The translations under genes were made by a program, and so were the position numbers. This document shows, in pieces, positions 9,701 through 21,975 of a stretch of 64,000 nt of DNA (its first letter is position 1; every line of letters starts with the position of its first letter). The notes under the pieces were generated by a model, which searched no databases, was not told the DNA's origin, and was given only the letters and a program-made list of their open reading frames with translations. Origin of the DNA: Cordylochernes scorpioides (lineage: Eukaryota; Arthropoda; Arachnida; Pseudoscorpiones; Chernetidae); the NCBI GenBank assembly GCA_030710605.1, contig CP092870.1, positions 58,647,057-58,711,056 on the forward strand. The letters are read 5' to 3'.

Positions 9701-12700
9701 CCTTTAGAGAGATGTGTCCTTTTACTGGAGAGTTACTATATACAGTAGAACTACCTCTCTGTAAAAGACACTTAATTTAAGAGCCAAAGTGTCCTTTAAA
9801 GAGAGATGTCCTCTTTCTGGAGAGTTGCTAAATAAAGTAGAACTACCTCTCTGTAAAGGACACTTAATTTAATAGCCAAAGTGCCCTTTAGGGAGATGTG
9901 TCCTCTTCCTGGAGAGTTACCAAATACAGTAGAACTACCTCTCTGTAAAGGACACTTAATTTAAGAGCCAAAGTGTCCTTTAAAGAGAGATGTCCTCTTT
10001 CTTGAGAGTTGCTAAATACAGTAGAACTAAATCTCTGTAAAGGACACTTAATTTAAGAGCCAAAGTGTCCTTTAGGGAGATGTGTCCTCTTACTGGAGAG
10101 TTACTAAATACAGTTGAACTACCTCTCTGTAAAGGACACTAAATTTAAGAGCCAAAGTGCCCTTTAGGGAGATGTGTCCTCTTACTGGAGAGTTATTAAA
10201 TACAGTAGAACTACCTCTCTGTAAAGGAAAACACCTACAGTGCCAAAGTGTCCTTTAAAGAGAGATGTCCTCTTTCTGGAGAGTTGCTAAATACATTAGA
10301 ACTACCTCTCTGTGAAGGACACTTAATTTAAGAGCCAAAGTGCCCTTTAGGGAGATGTGTCCTCTTACGGGAGAGTTACTAAATACAGTAGAACTACCTC
10401 TCTGTGAAGGACACTTAATTTAAGAGCCAAAGTGCCCTTTAGGGAGATGTGTGTCCTCTTACTGCAAAGTTATTAAATACAGTAGAACTACCTCTCTCTG
10501 AAGGACACTTAATTTAAGAGCCAAAGTGCCCTTTAGGGAGATGTGTCCTGTTACTGGAGAGTTGCTGAATACAGTAGAACTACCTCTCTGTAAAGGACAC
10601 TTAATTTAAGAGCCAAAGTGCCCTTTAGGGAGATGTGTCGTTCTTACTGGAGAGTTACTAAATACAATAAAACTACCTCTCTTTAAAGTACACTTAATTT
10701 AAGAGCCAAAATGCCCTTTAGGGAGATGTGTCCTCTTACTGGAGAGTTACTAAATACAGTAGAACTACCTCTCTGTAAAGGACACTTAATTTAAGAGCCA
10801 AAGTGCCCTTTAGGGAGATGTGTCCTCTTACTGGAAAGTTACTAAATACAGTAGAACTACCTCTCTGTGAAGGACACTTAATTAAAGAGCCAAAGTGCCC
10901 TTTAGGGAGATGTGTCCTCTTACTGGAGAGTTACTAAATACAGTTGAACTACCTCTCTGTAAAGGACAATTAATTTAAGAGACAAAGTGCCCTTTAGGGA
11001 GAGGTGTCCTCTTACTGGAGAGTTACTAAATACAGTAGAACTACCTCACTGGAAAGGACACTCAATTTAAGAACCAAAGTGCCCTTTAGGGAGATGTGTC
11101 CTTCTACTGGAGAGTTACTATATACAGTAGAACTACCTCTCTGTAAAGGACACTTAATTTAAGAGCCAAAGTGTCCTTTAAAGAGAGATGTCCTCTTTCT
11201 GGAGAGGTGCTAAATAAAGTAGAACTACCTCTCTCTAAAGGACACTTAATTTAAGAGTCAAAGTGCCCTTTAGGGAGATGTGTCCTGTTACTGGAGAGTT
11301 GCTAAATACAGTAGAACTACCTCTCTGTAAAGGACATTTAATTTAAGAGCCAAAGTGCCCTTTAGGGAGACGTGTCCTCTTACTGGAGAGTTACTATATA
11401 CAGTAGAACTACCTCTCTGTAAAGGACACTTAATTTAAGAGCCAAAGTGTCCTTTAAAGAGAGATGTCCTCTTTCTGGAGAGTTGCTAAATAAAGTAGAA
11501 CTACCTCTCTGTAAAGGACACTTAATTTAAGAGCCAAAGTGCCCTTTAGGGAGATGTGTCCTCTTACTGGAGAGTTACCAAATACAGTAGAACTACCTCT
11601 CTGTGATGGACACTTAATTTAAAAGCCAAAGTGTCCTTTAAAGAGAGATGTCCTTTTTCTGGAGAGTTGCTAAATACAGTAGAACTACCTCTCTGTGAAG
11701 GACACTTAATTTAAGAGCCAAAGTGCCCTTCAGGGAGATGTGTCCTCTTACTGGAGAGTTGATAAATACAGTAGAACTACCTCTCTGTAATGGACACTTA
11801 ATTTAAAAGCCAAAGTGCCCTCTAGGGAGATGTGTCCTCTTACTGGAAAGTTACTAAATACAGTAGAACTACCTCTCTGTGAAGGACACTTAATTTAAGA
11901 GCCAAAGTGCCCTTTAGGGAGAGGTGTCCTCTTACTGGAGAGTTACTAAATACAGTAGAACTACCTCTCTGGAAAGGACACTCAATTTAAGAACCAAGGT
12001 GCCCTTTAGAGAGATGTGTCCTTTTACTGGAGAGTTACTATATACAGTAGAACTACCTCTCTGTAAAAGACACTTAATTTAAGAGCCAAAGTGTCCTTTA
12101 AAGAGAGATGTCCTCTTTCTGGAGAGTTGCTAAATAAAGTAGAACTACCTCTCTGTAAAGGACACTTAATTTAATAGCCAAAGTGCCCTTTAGGGAGATG
12201 TGTCCTCTTCCTGGAGAGTTACCAAATACAGTAGAACTACCTCTCTGTAAAGGACACTTAATTTAAGAGCCAAAGTGTCCTTTAAAGAGAGATGTCCTCT
12301 TTCTGGAGAGTTGCTAAATACAGTAGAACTACATCTCTTTAAAGGACACTTAATTTAAGAGCCAAAGTGCCCTTTAGGGAGATGAGTCCTCTTACTGGAG
12401 AGTTACTAAATACAGTTGAACTACCTCTCTGTAAAGGACACTTAATTTAAGAGCCAAAGTGCCCTTTAGATAGATGTGTCCTCTTACTGGAGAGTTACTA
12501 AATACAGTTGAACTACCTCTCTGTAAAGGAAAACACCTACAGTGCCAAAGTGTCCTTTAAATAGAGATGTCCTCTTTCTGGAGAGTTGCTAAATACAGTA
12601 GAACTACCTCTCTGTGAAGGACACTTAATATAAGAGCCAAAGTTCCCTTTAGGGAGATGTGTACTCTTACTGGAGAGCTACTAAATACAGTAGAACTACC

Positions 12701-15700
12701 TCTCTGCAAAGGACACTTAATTTAAGAGCCAAAGTGCCCTTTAGGTAGATGTGTCCTCTTACTGGAAAGTGACTAAATACAGTAGAACTACCTCTCTGTG
12801 AAGGACACTTAATTTAAGAGCCAAAGTGCCCTTTAGGGAGATGTGTCCTCTTACTGGAGAGTTACTAAATACAGTAGAACTACCTCTCTGTAAAGGACAC
12901 TTAATTTAAGAGCCAAAGTGCCCTTTAGGGAGATGTGTCATGTTACTGGAGAGTTGCTAAATATAGTAAAACTACCTCTCTGTAAAGGACACTTAATTTA
13001 AGAGCCAAAGTGCCCTTTAGGGAGATGTGTCCTCTTACTGGAGAGTTACTTAATACAATAGAACTACCTCTCTGTAAAGTACACTTAATTTAAGAGCCAA
13101 AGTGCCCTTTAGGGAGAGGTGTCCTTTTACCGGAGAGTTACTAAATACGGTAGAACTACCTCTCTGGAAAGGACACTCAATTTAAGAACCAAAGTGTCCT
13201 TTAAAGAGAGATGTCCTCTTTCTGGAGAGTTGCTAAATAAAGTAGAACTACCTCTCTGTAAAGGACACTTAATTTAAGAGCCAAAGTGCCCTTTAGGGAG
13301 ATGTGTCCTCTTACTGGAGAGTTACCAAATACAGTAGAACTACCTCTCTGTGATGGACACTTAATTTAAAAGCCAAAGTGTCCTTTAAAGAAAGATGTCC
13401 TTTTTCTGGAGAGTTGCTAAATACAGTAGAACTACCTCTCTGTGAAGGACACTTAATTTAAGAGCCAAAGTGCCCTTCAGGGAGATGTGTCCTCTTACTG
13501 GAGAGTTGATAAATACAGTAGAACTACCTCTCTGTAATGGACACTTAATTTAAGAGCCAAAGTGCCCTCTAGGGAGATGTGTCCTCTTACTGGAAAGTTA
13601 CTAAATACAGTAGTACTACCTCTCTGTGAAGGACACTTAATTTAAGAGCCAAAGTGCCCTTTAGGGAGAGGTGTCCTCTTACTGGAGAGTTACTAAATAC
13701 AGTAGAACTACCTCTCTGGAAAGGACACTCAATTTAAGAACCAAGGTGCCCTTTAGAGAGATGTGTCCTTTTACTGGAGAGTTACTATATACAGTAGAAC
13801 TACCTCTCTGTAAAAGACACTTAATTTAAGAGCCAAAGTGTCCTTTAAAGAGAGATGTCCTCTTTCTGGAGAGTTGCTAAATAAAGTAGAACTACCTCTC
13901 TGTAAAGGACACTTAATTTAATAGCCAAAGTGCCCTTTAGGGAGATGTGTCCTCTTCCTGGAGAGTTACCAAATACAGTAGAACTACCTCTCTGTAAAGG
14001 ACACTTAATTTAAGAGCCAAAGTGTCCTTTAATGAGAGATGTCCTCTTTCTGGAGAGTTGCTAAATACAGTAGAACTACATCTCTTTAAAGGACACTTAA
14101 TTTAAGAGCCAAAGTGCCCTTTAGGGAGATGAGTCCTCTTTCTGGAGAGTTGCTAAATACAGTAGAACTACATCTCTTTAAAGGACACTTAATTTAAGAG
14201 CCAAAGTGCCCTTTAGGGAGATGAGTCCTCTTACTGGAGAGTTACTAAATACAGTAGAACTACCTCTCTGTAAAGGACACTTAATTTAAGAGCCAAAGTG
14301 CCCTTTAGGGAGATGTGTCCTCTTACTGGAGAGTTACTAAATACAGTAGAACTACCTCTCTGTAAAGGACACTTAATTTAAGAGCTAAAGTGCCCTTTAG
14401 GGAGATGTGGCTCTTACTGGAGAGTTACTTAAAACAATAGAACTACCTCTCTGTAAAGTACACTTAATTTAAGAGCCAAAGTGCCCTTTAGGGAGATGTG
14501 TCCTCTTACTGGAGAGTTACTAAATACAGTAGAACTACCTCTCTGTAAAGGACACTTAATTTAAGAGCCAAAGTGCCCGTTTAGGTAGATGTGTCCTTTT
14601 ACTGGAGAGTTACTATATACAGTAGAACTACCTCTCTGTAAAGGACATTTAATTTAAGAGCCAAAGTGCCCTTTAGGGAGATGTGTCCTCTTACTGTAGA
14701 GTTACTAAATACAGTTGAACTACCTCTCTGTAAAGGACACTTAATTTAAGAGCCAAAGTGCCCTTTAGGGAGATGTATCCTCTTACTGGAGAGTAACTAA
14801 ATACAGTAGAACTACCTCTCTGTGAAGGAAACTTAATTTAAGAGCCAAAGTGCCCTTTAGGGAGATGTGTCCTCTTACTGGAGAGTTACTAAATACAGTA
14901 GAACTACCGCTCTGTAAAGGAAAACACCTACAGTGCCAAAGTGTCCTTTAAAGAGAGATTTCCTCTTTCTGGAGAGTTGCTAAATACAGTAGAACTACCT
15001 CTCTGTGAAGGAAACTTAATTTAAGAGCCAAAGTGCCCTTTAGGGAGATGTGTCCTCTTACTGGAGAGTTACTAAATACAGTAGAACTACCTCTCTGTAA
15101 AGGACACTTAATTTAAGAGCCAAAGTGCCCTTTAGGGAGATGTGTCCTCTTACTGGAGAGTTACTAAATACAATAGAACTACCTCTCTGTAAAGGACACT
15201 AAATTTAAGAGCCAAAGTGCCCTTTAGGGAGATGTGTCCTCTTACTGGAGAGTTACTAAATACAGTAGAACTACCTCTCTGTAAAGGACACTTAATATAA
15301 GAGCCAAAGTGCCCTTTAGGGAGATGTGTCCTCTTACTGGAAAGTTATTAAATACAGTAGAACTACCTCTCTGTGAAGGACTTTTAATTTAAGAGCCAAA
15401 GTTCCCTTTAGGGAGATGTGTTCTCTTACTGGAGAGTTACTAAATACAGTAGAACTACTTCTCTGTAAAGGACACTTAATTTAAGAGCCAAAGTGCCCTT
15501 TAGGGAGATGTGTCCTTTTACTGGAGAGTTGCTAAATATAGTAGAACTACCTATCTGTAAAGGACACTTAATTTAAGAGCCAAAGTGCCCTTTAGGGAGA
15601 TGTGTCCTCTTAATGGAGAGTTACTAAATACAATAGAACTACCTCTCTGTAAAGGACACTCAATTTAAGAGCCAAAGTGCCCTTTAGGGAGAGGTGTCCT

Positions 15701-16457
15701 CTAACTGGAGAGTTACTAAATACAGTAGAACTACCTCTCTGGAAAGGACACTCAATTTAAGAACCAAAGTGCCCTTTAGGGAGATGTGTCCTTTTACTGG
15801 AGAGTTACTATATACAGTAGAACTACCTCTCTGGAAAGGACACTCAATTTAAGAACCAAAGTGCCCTTTAGGGAGATGTGTCCTTTTACTGGAGAGTTAC
15901 TATATACAGTAGAACTACCTCTCTGTAAAGGACACTTAATTTAAGGGCCAAAGTGTCCGTTAAAGGAGATGTCCTCTTTCTGGAGAGTTGCTAAATAAAG
16001 TAGAACTACCTCTCTGTAAAGGACACTTAATTTAAGAGCCAAAGTGCCCTTTAGGGAGACGTGTCCTCTTACTGGAGAGTTACTAAATACAGTAGAACTA
16101 CCTCTCTGTAAAGGACACTTAATTTAAGAGCCAAAGTGTCCTTTAAAGAGAGATGTCCTCTTTCTGGAGAGTTGCTAAATTCAGTAGAACTACCTCTCTG
16201 TAAAGGATACTCAATTTAAGAGCCAAAGTTCCCTTTAGGGAGATGTGTCCTCTTACTGGAGAGTTACTAAATACAGTAGAACTAACTCTCTGTAAAGGAC
16301 ACTTAATTTAAGAGCCAAAGTGCCCTTTAGGAAGATGTGTCCTCTTACTGGATAGTTACTAAATACAGTAGAACTACCTCTCTGAAAAGGACACTTAATT
16401 TAAGAGCCAAAGTGCCCTTTAGGGAGATGTGTCCTCTTACTGGAGAGCTACTAAATA
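6702..16457. repeat. satellite array, 92-bp monomer, about 106 copies
   Basis: A head-to-tail array of a 92-bp unit that begins CAGTAGAACTACCTCTCTGT. There are two main monomer forms. Form A contains GTGCCCTTTAGGGAGATGTG and CTTACTGGAGAGTTAC. Form B contains GTGTCCTTTAAAGAGAGATG and CTTTCTGGAGAGTTGC. A minor leader variant reads AAGGAAAACACCTACAGTGC. In form B CTCTCTGTAAAGGACACT and AGTGTCCTTTAAAGAGAG form an 18-bp inverted repeat with one mismatch. The unit start, preceded by TA, resembles a pogo/Tigger terminal repeat. The array has no frames of interest and ends abruptly at 16457 inside CTACTAAATA. Confidence 0.96.
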
Positions 16458-16487
16458 GTAAAAATTGTAATTTTACAAATTAAAACT

Positions 16488-16560
16488 GTCCTTTGTGGAG
16501 TTGGTCTCGAAGACCACGCCATCACCATCTCCTCAGCGTAGAATTACGCGATCTACGTGT
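16488..16560 (+). repeat. partial copy of the short repeat found whole at 23895-24150
   Basis: GTTGGTCTCGAAGACCACGC, then CATCACCATCTCCTCAGCG, then ACGCGATCTACGTG match the first third of the element inserted in LINE D. The match ends after GATCTACGTG, before the hairpin closes. It lies directly beside the end of the satellite. Confidence 0.65.
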
Positions 16561-16842
16561 TCTTGCACTTTTCTAATTAACAATTAATTAATGGTTAATT
16601 GCACTTTTAAAATTAACAATTAATTAATTGTTTAGAGAAATTTAATTAATCTAACAAATAAAAAAATTACTGGTGCATAATAAGCCGGTATATAATATAC
16701 TGTACAGGCCTGCGTGGGACGTGGACGCAGGTACAATATAACTATTGAACTATTTAAATACACATGTTAGCAACAAATAAAAGACTGATGCAAATTATCA
16801 TAAATAACTTTAATTAAGCATGATTAGATAGATAATGATAAT
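16561..16842. other. AT-rich flank of the hAT element, no gene seen
   Basis: Repeated AATTAACAATTAATTAAT motifs and AT-rich sequence. It should contain the 3' terminal inverted repeat of the hAT element, but I find no match to the CAGTGTTGGGCAA end seen on the other side. Confidence 0.45.
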
Positions 16843-17199
16843 TTATAATTTCTTGTAATAATTTAAATTACATTTCAGTACCACTCTCTTCTCGAACATG
16901 CTGTCCGAAAATTTGTGACTCTTTGGCAGATTTGTCATTGTTGCAAAAGAAAAAAGGCGTTCAACTGCAGCTGACGATGGTAAAGGTGTGTTGTATTTAA
17001 TAAAAACACTTTTTATCTCAGGATATCTATTGAGTAGTTGCAAATCTTGGCTTTCCTCTGCAAAAAAATGCAGCATCAAAAGTTCTGCTTTATTCATTGG
17101 TGCATCGGAGGAGCATCCGTTTTTTTCTGAGATTGAACTATCGGAGTTAGAGTCACAATTGAAAAAAAGGTTTTCTTTGGTACTTTTTGTTGTTGCCAC
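16843..17199 (-). pseudogene. hAT transposase, C-terminal dimerisation region
   Basis: It contains LPSSAAVERLFSFATMTN, the diagnostic C-terminal hAT block (SSAAVERLFS) that forms the dimerisation domain and supplies part of the active site. It ends KRVVLKCNLNYYKKL. It is in another frame from the preceding piece. The shift falls in the A-run opposite the T-run at 17220-17227, so a single-base slip is the likely cause. Confidence 0.88.
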
Positions 17200-17218
17200 T
17201 GTTGCTACTATATTTCCA

Positions 17219-18082
17219 CTATTTTTTTTCGGAAATGCAGGTCTTGAAAACTTTTAGAATCTTGGTACGATCCGCGGGCTCAAAACAAGTCAACCATTTA
17301 TTTTTGAATCTTGGGTAGGATAATGCCGCAATAGCCGCTATTTCAGCTTCAGGAGTGGTGACGTCAAGCATTTTTTCAAATCTCTTCTCTACACTCTCTC
17401 TGTATGCCTTGACCAACGGATTGCAAAAGGAAAAGTTGTTTTTATTTTCAATTTTTAGCAATTTTTTTCTCAGCGCAAGAAGGCACGGCAGAACTATCCC
17501 ATAATATGCGTTAGTCTCACTCTGCATTATGTCGAGGGCTTCTGCCACTGGAGAAGTGCACGTCAAATACTCTTGTATGTATTCGAATTCGTTGTCTTTG
17601 ATAGCATTTTTTATGTTTAATAATCTATGTAAGAGTAAGCTTTTTTCTCTAATATCGAAAATTTGCTGGATGGCATCAAACAAGCTATTCCATCTGGTCT
17701 CACCAGGTCGACTTAACGTGTGTCCTAACACATTCTGCATTATTTCAGCACTCTTTGGTCGTCCTGCAGCCTTCCACAAAGCATTACATTTCTCCATGAT
17801 TGCAGCATGCATTTGCGACAGAGGGGTGTCTTGCTCGCTTAAAAGTTTGTTCGCGTCCGTAGTTGCGCAAAGGCTTAACGTATGCGCACAGCATCGTAAA
17901 TGGGCAGGAAGTAAATGCTCAGGATCTTCTAAATTTGATGATTCGTCGTCTTCAACATCTGATTCAGAAAAGGCTTCTGTTGGCTGAGAGTCTGGCATAA
18001 CTTCATCAACAATATTTATATTGGTCAATTTGACACCGAACATTTTGAAAGCTTTTACGAAATTGCTGCCATTATCCGTCAC
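17219..18082 (-). pseudogene. hAT transposase, catalytic middle region
   Basis: It begins with VTDNGSNFVKAF, an RNase H-like catalytic aspartate block of hAT transposases, and continues through LRCCAHTLSLCATTDAN (the C-x-x-H motif) and TRWNSLFDAIQ. It is in the same frame as the N-terminal piece. The only barrier is a TAA at 18155-18157, and the codons between still read as transposase. It ends at the frameshift near 17219. Confidence 0.88.
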
Positions 18083-18154
18083 CGATGCAACAATTTTATT
18101 CGTATTGAGGTCGAAATGATCGTTAATTTCTTGAATTATATCGGATAGTCGATT

Positions 18155-18754
18155 TTAGCTGTGGACGCCTTTGAATCGTTGACAAGCTAACGCCACTGAA
18201 ACTCTGCGTAGATCATTTGTGATCCAGTGCGCTGTAACTCCTATAAAACTTCTCTTTTTACTGGACCAAATATCTATTTCTGCGCACACATAGGAAGCTT
18301 CTTTTAGTTTCGACTTTATCTTAGCTACTTGCGTTTCATAGTGGTTTTCTATACGACGTCCTAGTGAACGTCGACTCATTAGAGTTAGCCCCATTTCAGA
18401 TATTTCCAAGTCCGTGAATATTTTTGAAAAATATGAATCTTCCACTGCACGTAATGGGATCATGGAATGTATAAAATATTTCAGAATATTTTCATCGAAT
18501 TGTTCTTGTGTAATTTTATTCTCATTTGACTTCTCAGTTTTTACCTCGGATTTCTTTTTTTTTACATATCTTTTGTACTCTTCAATGCATTCTTGCCCGT
18601 GTTTTCGCTTCAGGTGACTCAAAAAGTTTGACGTACAATTATGATATCCTTTAATTTTAGTTAATACATCTCTTGGACATTTCATACAAAGCGCTGTGAT
18701 TTTATTACCAGTGGACTCTTCAAGCAAGGATTTGAAATATGTTCCATCTAGCAA
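18155..18754 (-). pseudogene. hAT transposase, N-terminal BED zinc finger region
   Basis: From MLDGTYFKSLLEES, the BED-type finger follows: C at residues 23 and 26 (ALCMKC), then H at about 45 and 50 (HLKRKH). BED fingers bind the transposon ends. Next come a lysine-rich linker and the ALRAVEDSYF and VCAEIDIWSSKK blocks typical of hAT proteins of the ZBED group. It ends at the TAA at 18155-18157. This start is the first methionine after the terminal repeat region. Confidence 0.85.
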
Positions 18755-18795
18755 GTTGTTAATAAATCATTTTAATTAATATTTGCCCAACACTG

Positions 18796-18938
18796 GTATC
18801 TGGAAATCATATCAACCCAAAAGGCTTTCTTTTTTATGCCTGCTTTTGATTAAATTTGTTTCTTAATCACTCTTATTAGCATGAAGCAATAAAGCGTCAT
18901 CTATATACATAAAAGGAAAGGATTTAAAAGCACGAATG
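18796..18938. other. no gene seen
   Basis: Short AT-rich spacer between the hAT right end and the Helitron. Confidence 0.5.
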
Positions 18939-19154
18939 TTTCTTTTATACACAACTAACCGAATGACCCGGGCAACGCCCGGGTTTTACCTGATTAAATG
19001 CTTTTATTCAAATACTATTCGTTACAATTATAAATTGGCGCCGTGGTTTCTTTTATACACAACTAACCGAATGACCCGGGCAACGCCCGGGTTTTACCTG
19101 ATTAAATGCTTTTATTCAAATACTATTCGTTACAATTATAAATTGGCGCCGTGG
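18939..19154 (-). repeat. tandem duplication (2 x 108 bp) of a Helitron 3' end
   Basis: Positions 18939-19046 and 19047-19154 are the same 108-bp unit. Each carries the terminal hairpin CCCGGGCAACGCCCGGG and CAAATACTATTCGTTACAAT. The Helitron body continues only from the second copy. Similar end duplications occur at 42560 and near 45881. Confidence 0.88.
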
Positions 19155-19615
19155 ATGTCACTCTTGTGAAACGTCCCGCTCCAAGCTTTGTGTCTGAGAA
19201 GCGATATTTTTATATAAAGATGATCTGGCTTTTGTTTTCTGCTCGAATGAATGCTTTTCTGTTAGAATTTTGTTCCTGCGTACAAAAAAATGAACTGGTT
19301 TCACCCGTGGTCTCTGCTTTTTGGAATTTTTCTGGATATAATTTTGTATCTGATAATCAAATATGATACAGCAATATTGTCATAATCATTTTCTGACTAA
19401 AAAAAAAAAACAACTATTTTTGCCCAAAACCTGTCAATTTCAATTTTTCTTGGCTAAAAATGCGACAAATATCTCTTCCATATTTTTTCTATGTCCTGTT
19501 AAAACACGTTTTACATGTACATTAGGTCAGCTGATATTACCTCCCATCTTCACCGCTAGAGGCGCTAAAGAGCGAAAGAGCAAATTTGCAACTCCGAGTT
19601 ATTTGCAAATTTGAG
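18955..19615 (-). mobile_element. Helitron, non-autonomous, 5'-truncated
   Basis: On the minus strand it ends in the CCCGGGCGTTGCCCGGG hairpin followed by TCATTCGGTTAG (a decayed CTAG end). The body matches the complete copy at 35287-36152 up to about 19612, where homology stops. It has no Rep/helicase gene, so it depended on another element. Confidence 0.8.
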
Positions 19616-20101
19616 TGCAGGACGACAAACAAAGACCAAGTCTTCTGACTGACCAATCATTAAAACTTTAAGTTTTTATAAACCTACATAACTTTCTCCT
19701 CATGCTCACAAATTGATTCTCCATAAATGTTGTGTTTATTTTCACTGTAATCATTTTTAATCCAATTTTTACTTTTTTTAAATATAATTTTAAATTCAAT
19801 TTTTAAATCTTTTACACCCTCATTTAGCAATTTTTACTTTATTTTAAATCAAATTATAATTTTAATATATTACTTTCAATTTTTTACTTTTTAAAAATCG
19901 CCAATTACACATTTTTATTAACTTACTAATCTTACATGTCGTTCCTAAATTTACATAAAATGACATTATCCAAATCTACAACTTGCAAAAAAATCATTAT
20001 TATTTTTTTAAAAATTACTCTCATTATATCATAATTCTAAACTTATTTTTGTTTTTCTCAATATCTTATTTTCATACCAAAATACCAATCTCTTAATCAA
20101 A
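19616..20101. other. very AT-rich, no gene seen
   Basis: Poly-A and poly-T-rich sequence without recognisable repeats or coding potential. Confidence 0.5.
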
Positions 20102-20103
20102 TA

Positions 20104-20505
20104 CAGGGTGATCCAAAAGTCCCGCACAACTTTAAAAATTAATAACTCCCCGAATATTTGCGCTAGAGCAATGCGGTAAACACCATTGTATTCAGGATGC
20201 AATGGGATTTTTTATGGCAAATAATGAAAAATTCGAAATTGATTTTAGTTACAATTTTATTCGCCAGATGGCGCTCTACCAGAATCAGAGATTCAGCGGC
20301 CAAATTGTTTGATAAATTGAAAAATATAACTGATCGACACGTATTTTTCCTTTTTGAAAACCAGGAAAGAACCCTAATAATATCAAATAACAAATTAATA
20401 AAACACCACTTCGCCAAAAGTTAGAAGAAATGGTTAACGATTTTCAAATACAATCAGAGATATGTAAAATAGGTATATGCAAATTAAAACATGTAGCAAA
20501 AATAT
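20104..20505 (+). repeat. mariner-like element end, copy 1 (about 400 bp)
   Basis: It starts CAGGGTGATCCAAAAGTCC just after TA (20102-20103), the target and terminal style of mariner elements. The inner limit is CATGTAGCAAAAA near 20505. An inverted near-identical copy lies at 31183-31577. A 75-codon open frame inside it (20197-20424) is also open in the copy, but the two are too similar for that to show selection. Whether it is an end of the transposase-bearing element at 21232-21975 is not proven. Confidence 0.7.
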
Positions 20506-21231
20506 GTATATTTTATATGGGGTTTTGTGAAATAGATTGAATGTTTGAAAAACACTGCTGATATCAATACACGAATTTTTGAAATGTTAATATAGTACCA
20601 AAAATTATGATGGCACTATTAATAGGATTTCTTGCTATAAGAAATGTGTAGTTTCTTGACTGATTGGCGACCCTTGACTATTTAACTGGATATTTGTCAT
20701 GATCCAACAAATGAAATATAGAGGGGAGTGACAAAATATATTTGTCGTACTTTATTCCAAATATCCTATGGGCTTGTCAAATGTTATCATTGTTTATTAT
20801 ACTGTACACAATTTTAAAAAATGTGTCCCCTCAAATAAAAATAATTTTTAAATCGACCTTTTGCGTTGAAAAACGTGGTAGTAAAATCATTATGTATTTT
20901 TTTTTTCACAAAATTTCTAAAGTTATTGGTGTACAGAAAATATTCCTTATGATATTTCTTCTAATGAGCGAAAAGCGAAAACTAAACATAAGGGGGGAAA
21001 TTGTGTGTACCAGTGTTATTCGAGAAGTTATAACACTCTGGTTTGCACGACATAATATGTGAGCAAATGACGAACAAAATATTACTGTTCACAAAAAATA
21101 GAGTCATGATGTGAGGACAGCATTTATTATCCCCATATCCCAACACAAAGAGCTGCAAAATATTGGTAGATAATATAATACATGGCAGCTTATATAACAC
21201 ATGAGGTAACTGCTTTCTCTCTTGTATTAGG
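20506..21231. other. no gene seen
   Basis: AT-rich sequence between the mariner-like end and the transposase remains. Open frames on both strands have no recognisable domain. Confidence 0.45.
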
Positions 21232-21975
21232 TCACAATCCTTGCTCAATGTGGCACCCTTCATTCTCAATCACCGCCTGGAGCCGATAAATGACAGAATG
21301 GACAGCATTAAATAACATATCTGTTGAAATTGATAAAACGTGCCATCTGATAGAAGCTTTCAGCATGGCCAATGTGGTAGGCCAGCATCGATAAACACAC
21401 GATTTAATGTACCCCCATAGACAAAAATCGCAAGGCGTCAAGTCTGGTGATCTTGGAGGCTACTGGTATATAAAGTGCCGACTTATCGTACGATTTTCAC
21501 CGAACGTATCCTTCAGCAATTGTTTGGCACCTCGGGAGATATGAGGAGGTCCTCCATCTTTCATGAATGTTATTTCGCTTAGTGCTTTTGCCCTGCAATA
21601 TGGGAATACCCTTTTCTCTCAAAGGTTGAACATAACGTTCACCAGTTACCAAAACGGTTTTAAAAGTTCTTCCATTGATTTTTCAAAGAAAAATGGCCCA
21701 ATAATAAAAGAAGTGAACCCACACAAAACTGTAACTCTAGGCTGGTAAAGTGGCATTTCTGTAAAATTCCTAGGGTTTTCTGTTGCCCAAATGCGGCTGT
21801 TTTGAATGTTAAATTCTCCGTTTAGAGAAAAGTGAGCATCATCTGTCCACAGAACATTCGACAGCCAGTTTTCATCAATATCAATTTGCCGTAAAACCCA
21901 TGCAGCGAATTCTTGACGCATCTCAAAATCGCCAACTTTCAGCTCGTGAAATCTTTGAATTTTGTATGGGTACAC
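21232..21975 (-). pseudogene. mariner/Tc1-type transposase, C-terminal part, degraded
   Basis: On the minus strand 21975-21646 encodes the DDE core: VLWTDDAHFSLNG (second catalytic Asp block) and NSRIWATENP. After a frameshift, 21441-21232 encodes DFCLWGYIKSCVY and the C-terminal YRLQAVIENEGCHIE block. The stretch between (about 21460-21540) should hold the third acidic residue and reads as coding remains out of frame. The N-terminal DNA-binding half is missing: the sequence runs straight into LINE D at about 21975, so the transposon is 5'-truncated. Confidence 0.85.

Larger units (their letters stand above)
16843..18795 (-). mobile_element. hAT superfamily DNA transposon, one end identified
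   Basis: It encodes a BED-finger hAT transposase on the minus strand. On that strand the 5' end begins CAGTGTTGGGCAAATATTAA, a typical hAT terminal repeat, with its outer base at 18795. I could not find the partner repeat or an 8-bp target duplication on the left, so the 3' end may be lost or very divergent. The coding region has only one nonsense codon and one frameshift, which suggests a fairly recent loss of function. Confidence 0.85.

Noticed and set aside
6702..16457. CRISPR-like array
   Set aside because: The whole 92-bp unit repeats with no unique spacers, and the window is eukaryotic. It is a satellite.
18936..19169. 77-residue repeated-sequence protein
   Set aside because: It is a translation of the tandemly duplicated Helitron 3' end, including the CCCGGG hairpin.
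20197..20424. 75-residue protein conserved between the two mariner-like ends
   Set aside because: The two copies are nearly identical at DNA level, so the shared frame is no evidence of selection, and it has no domain.
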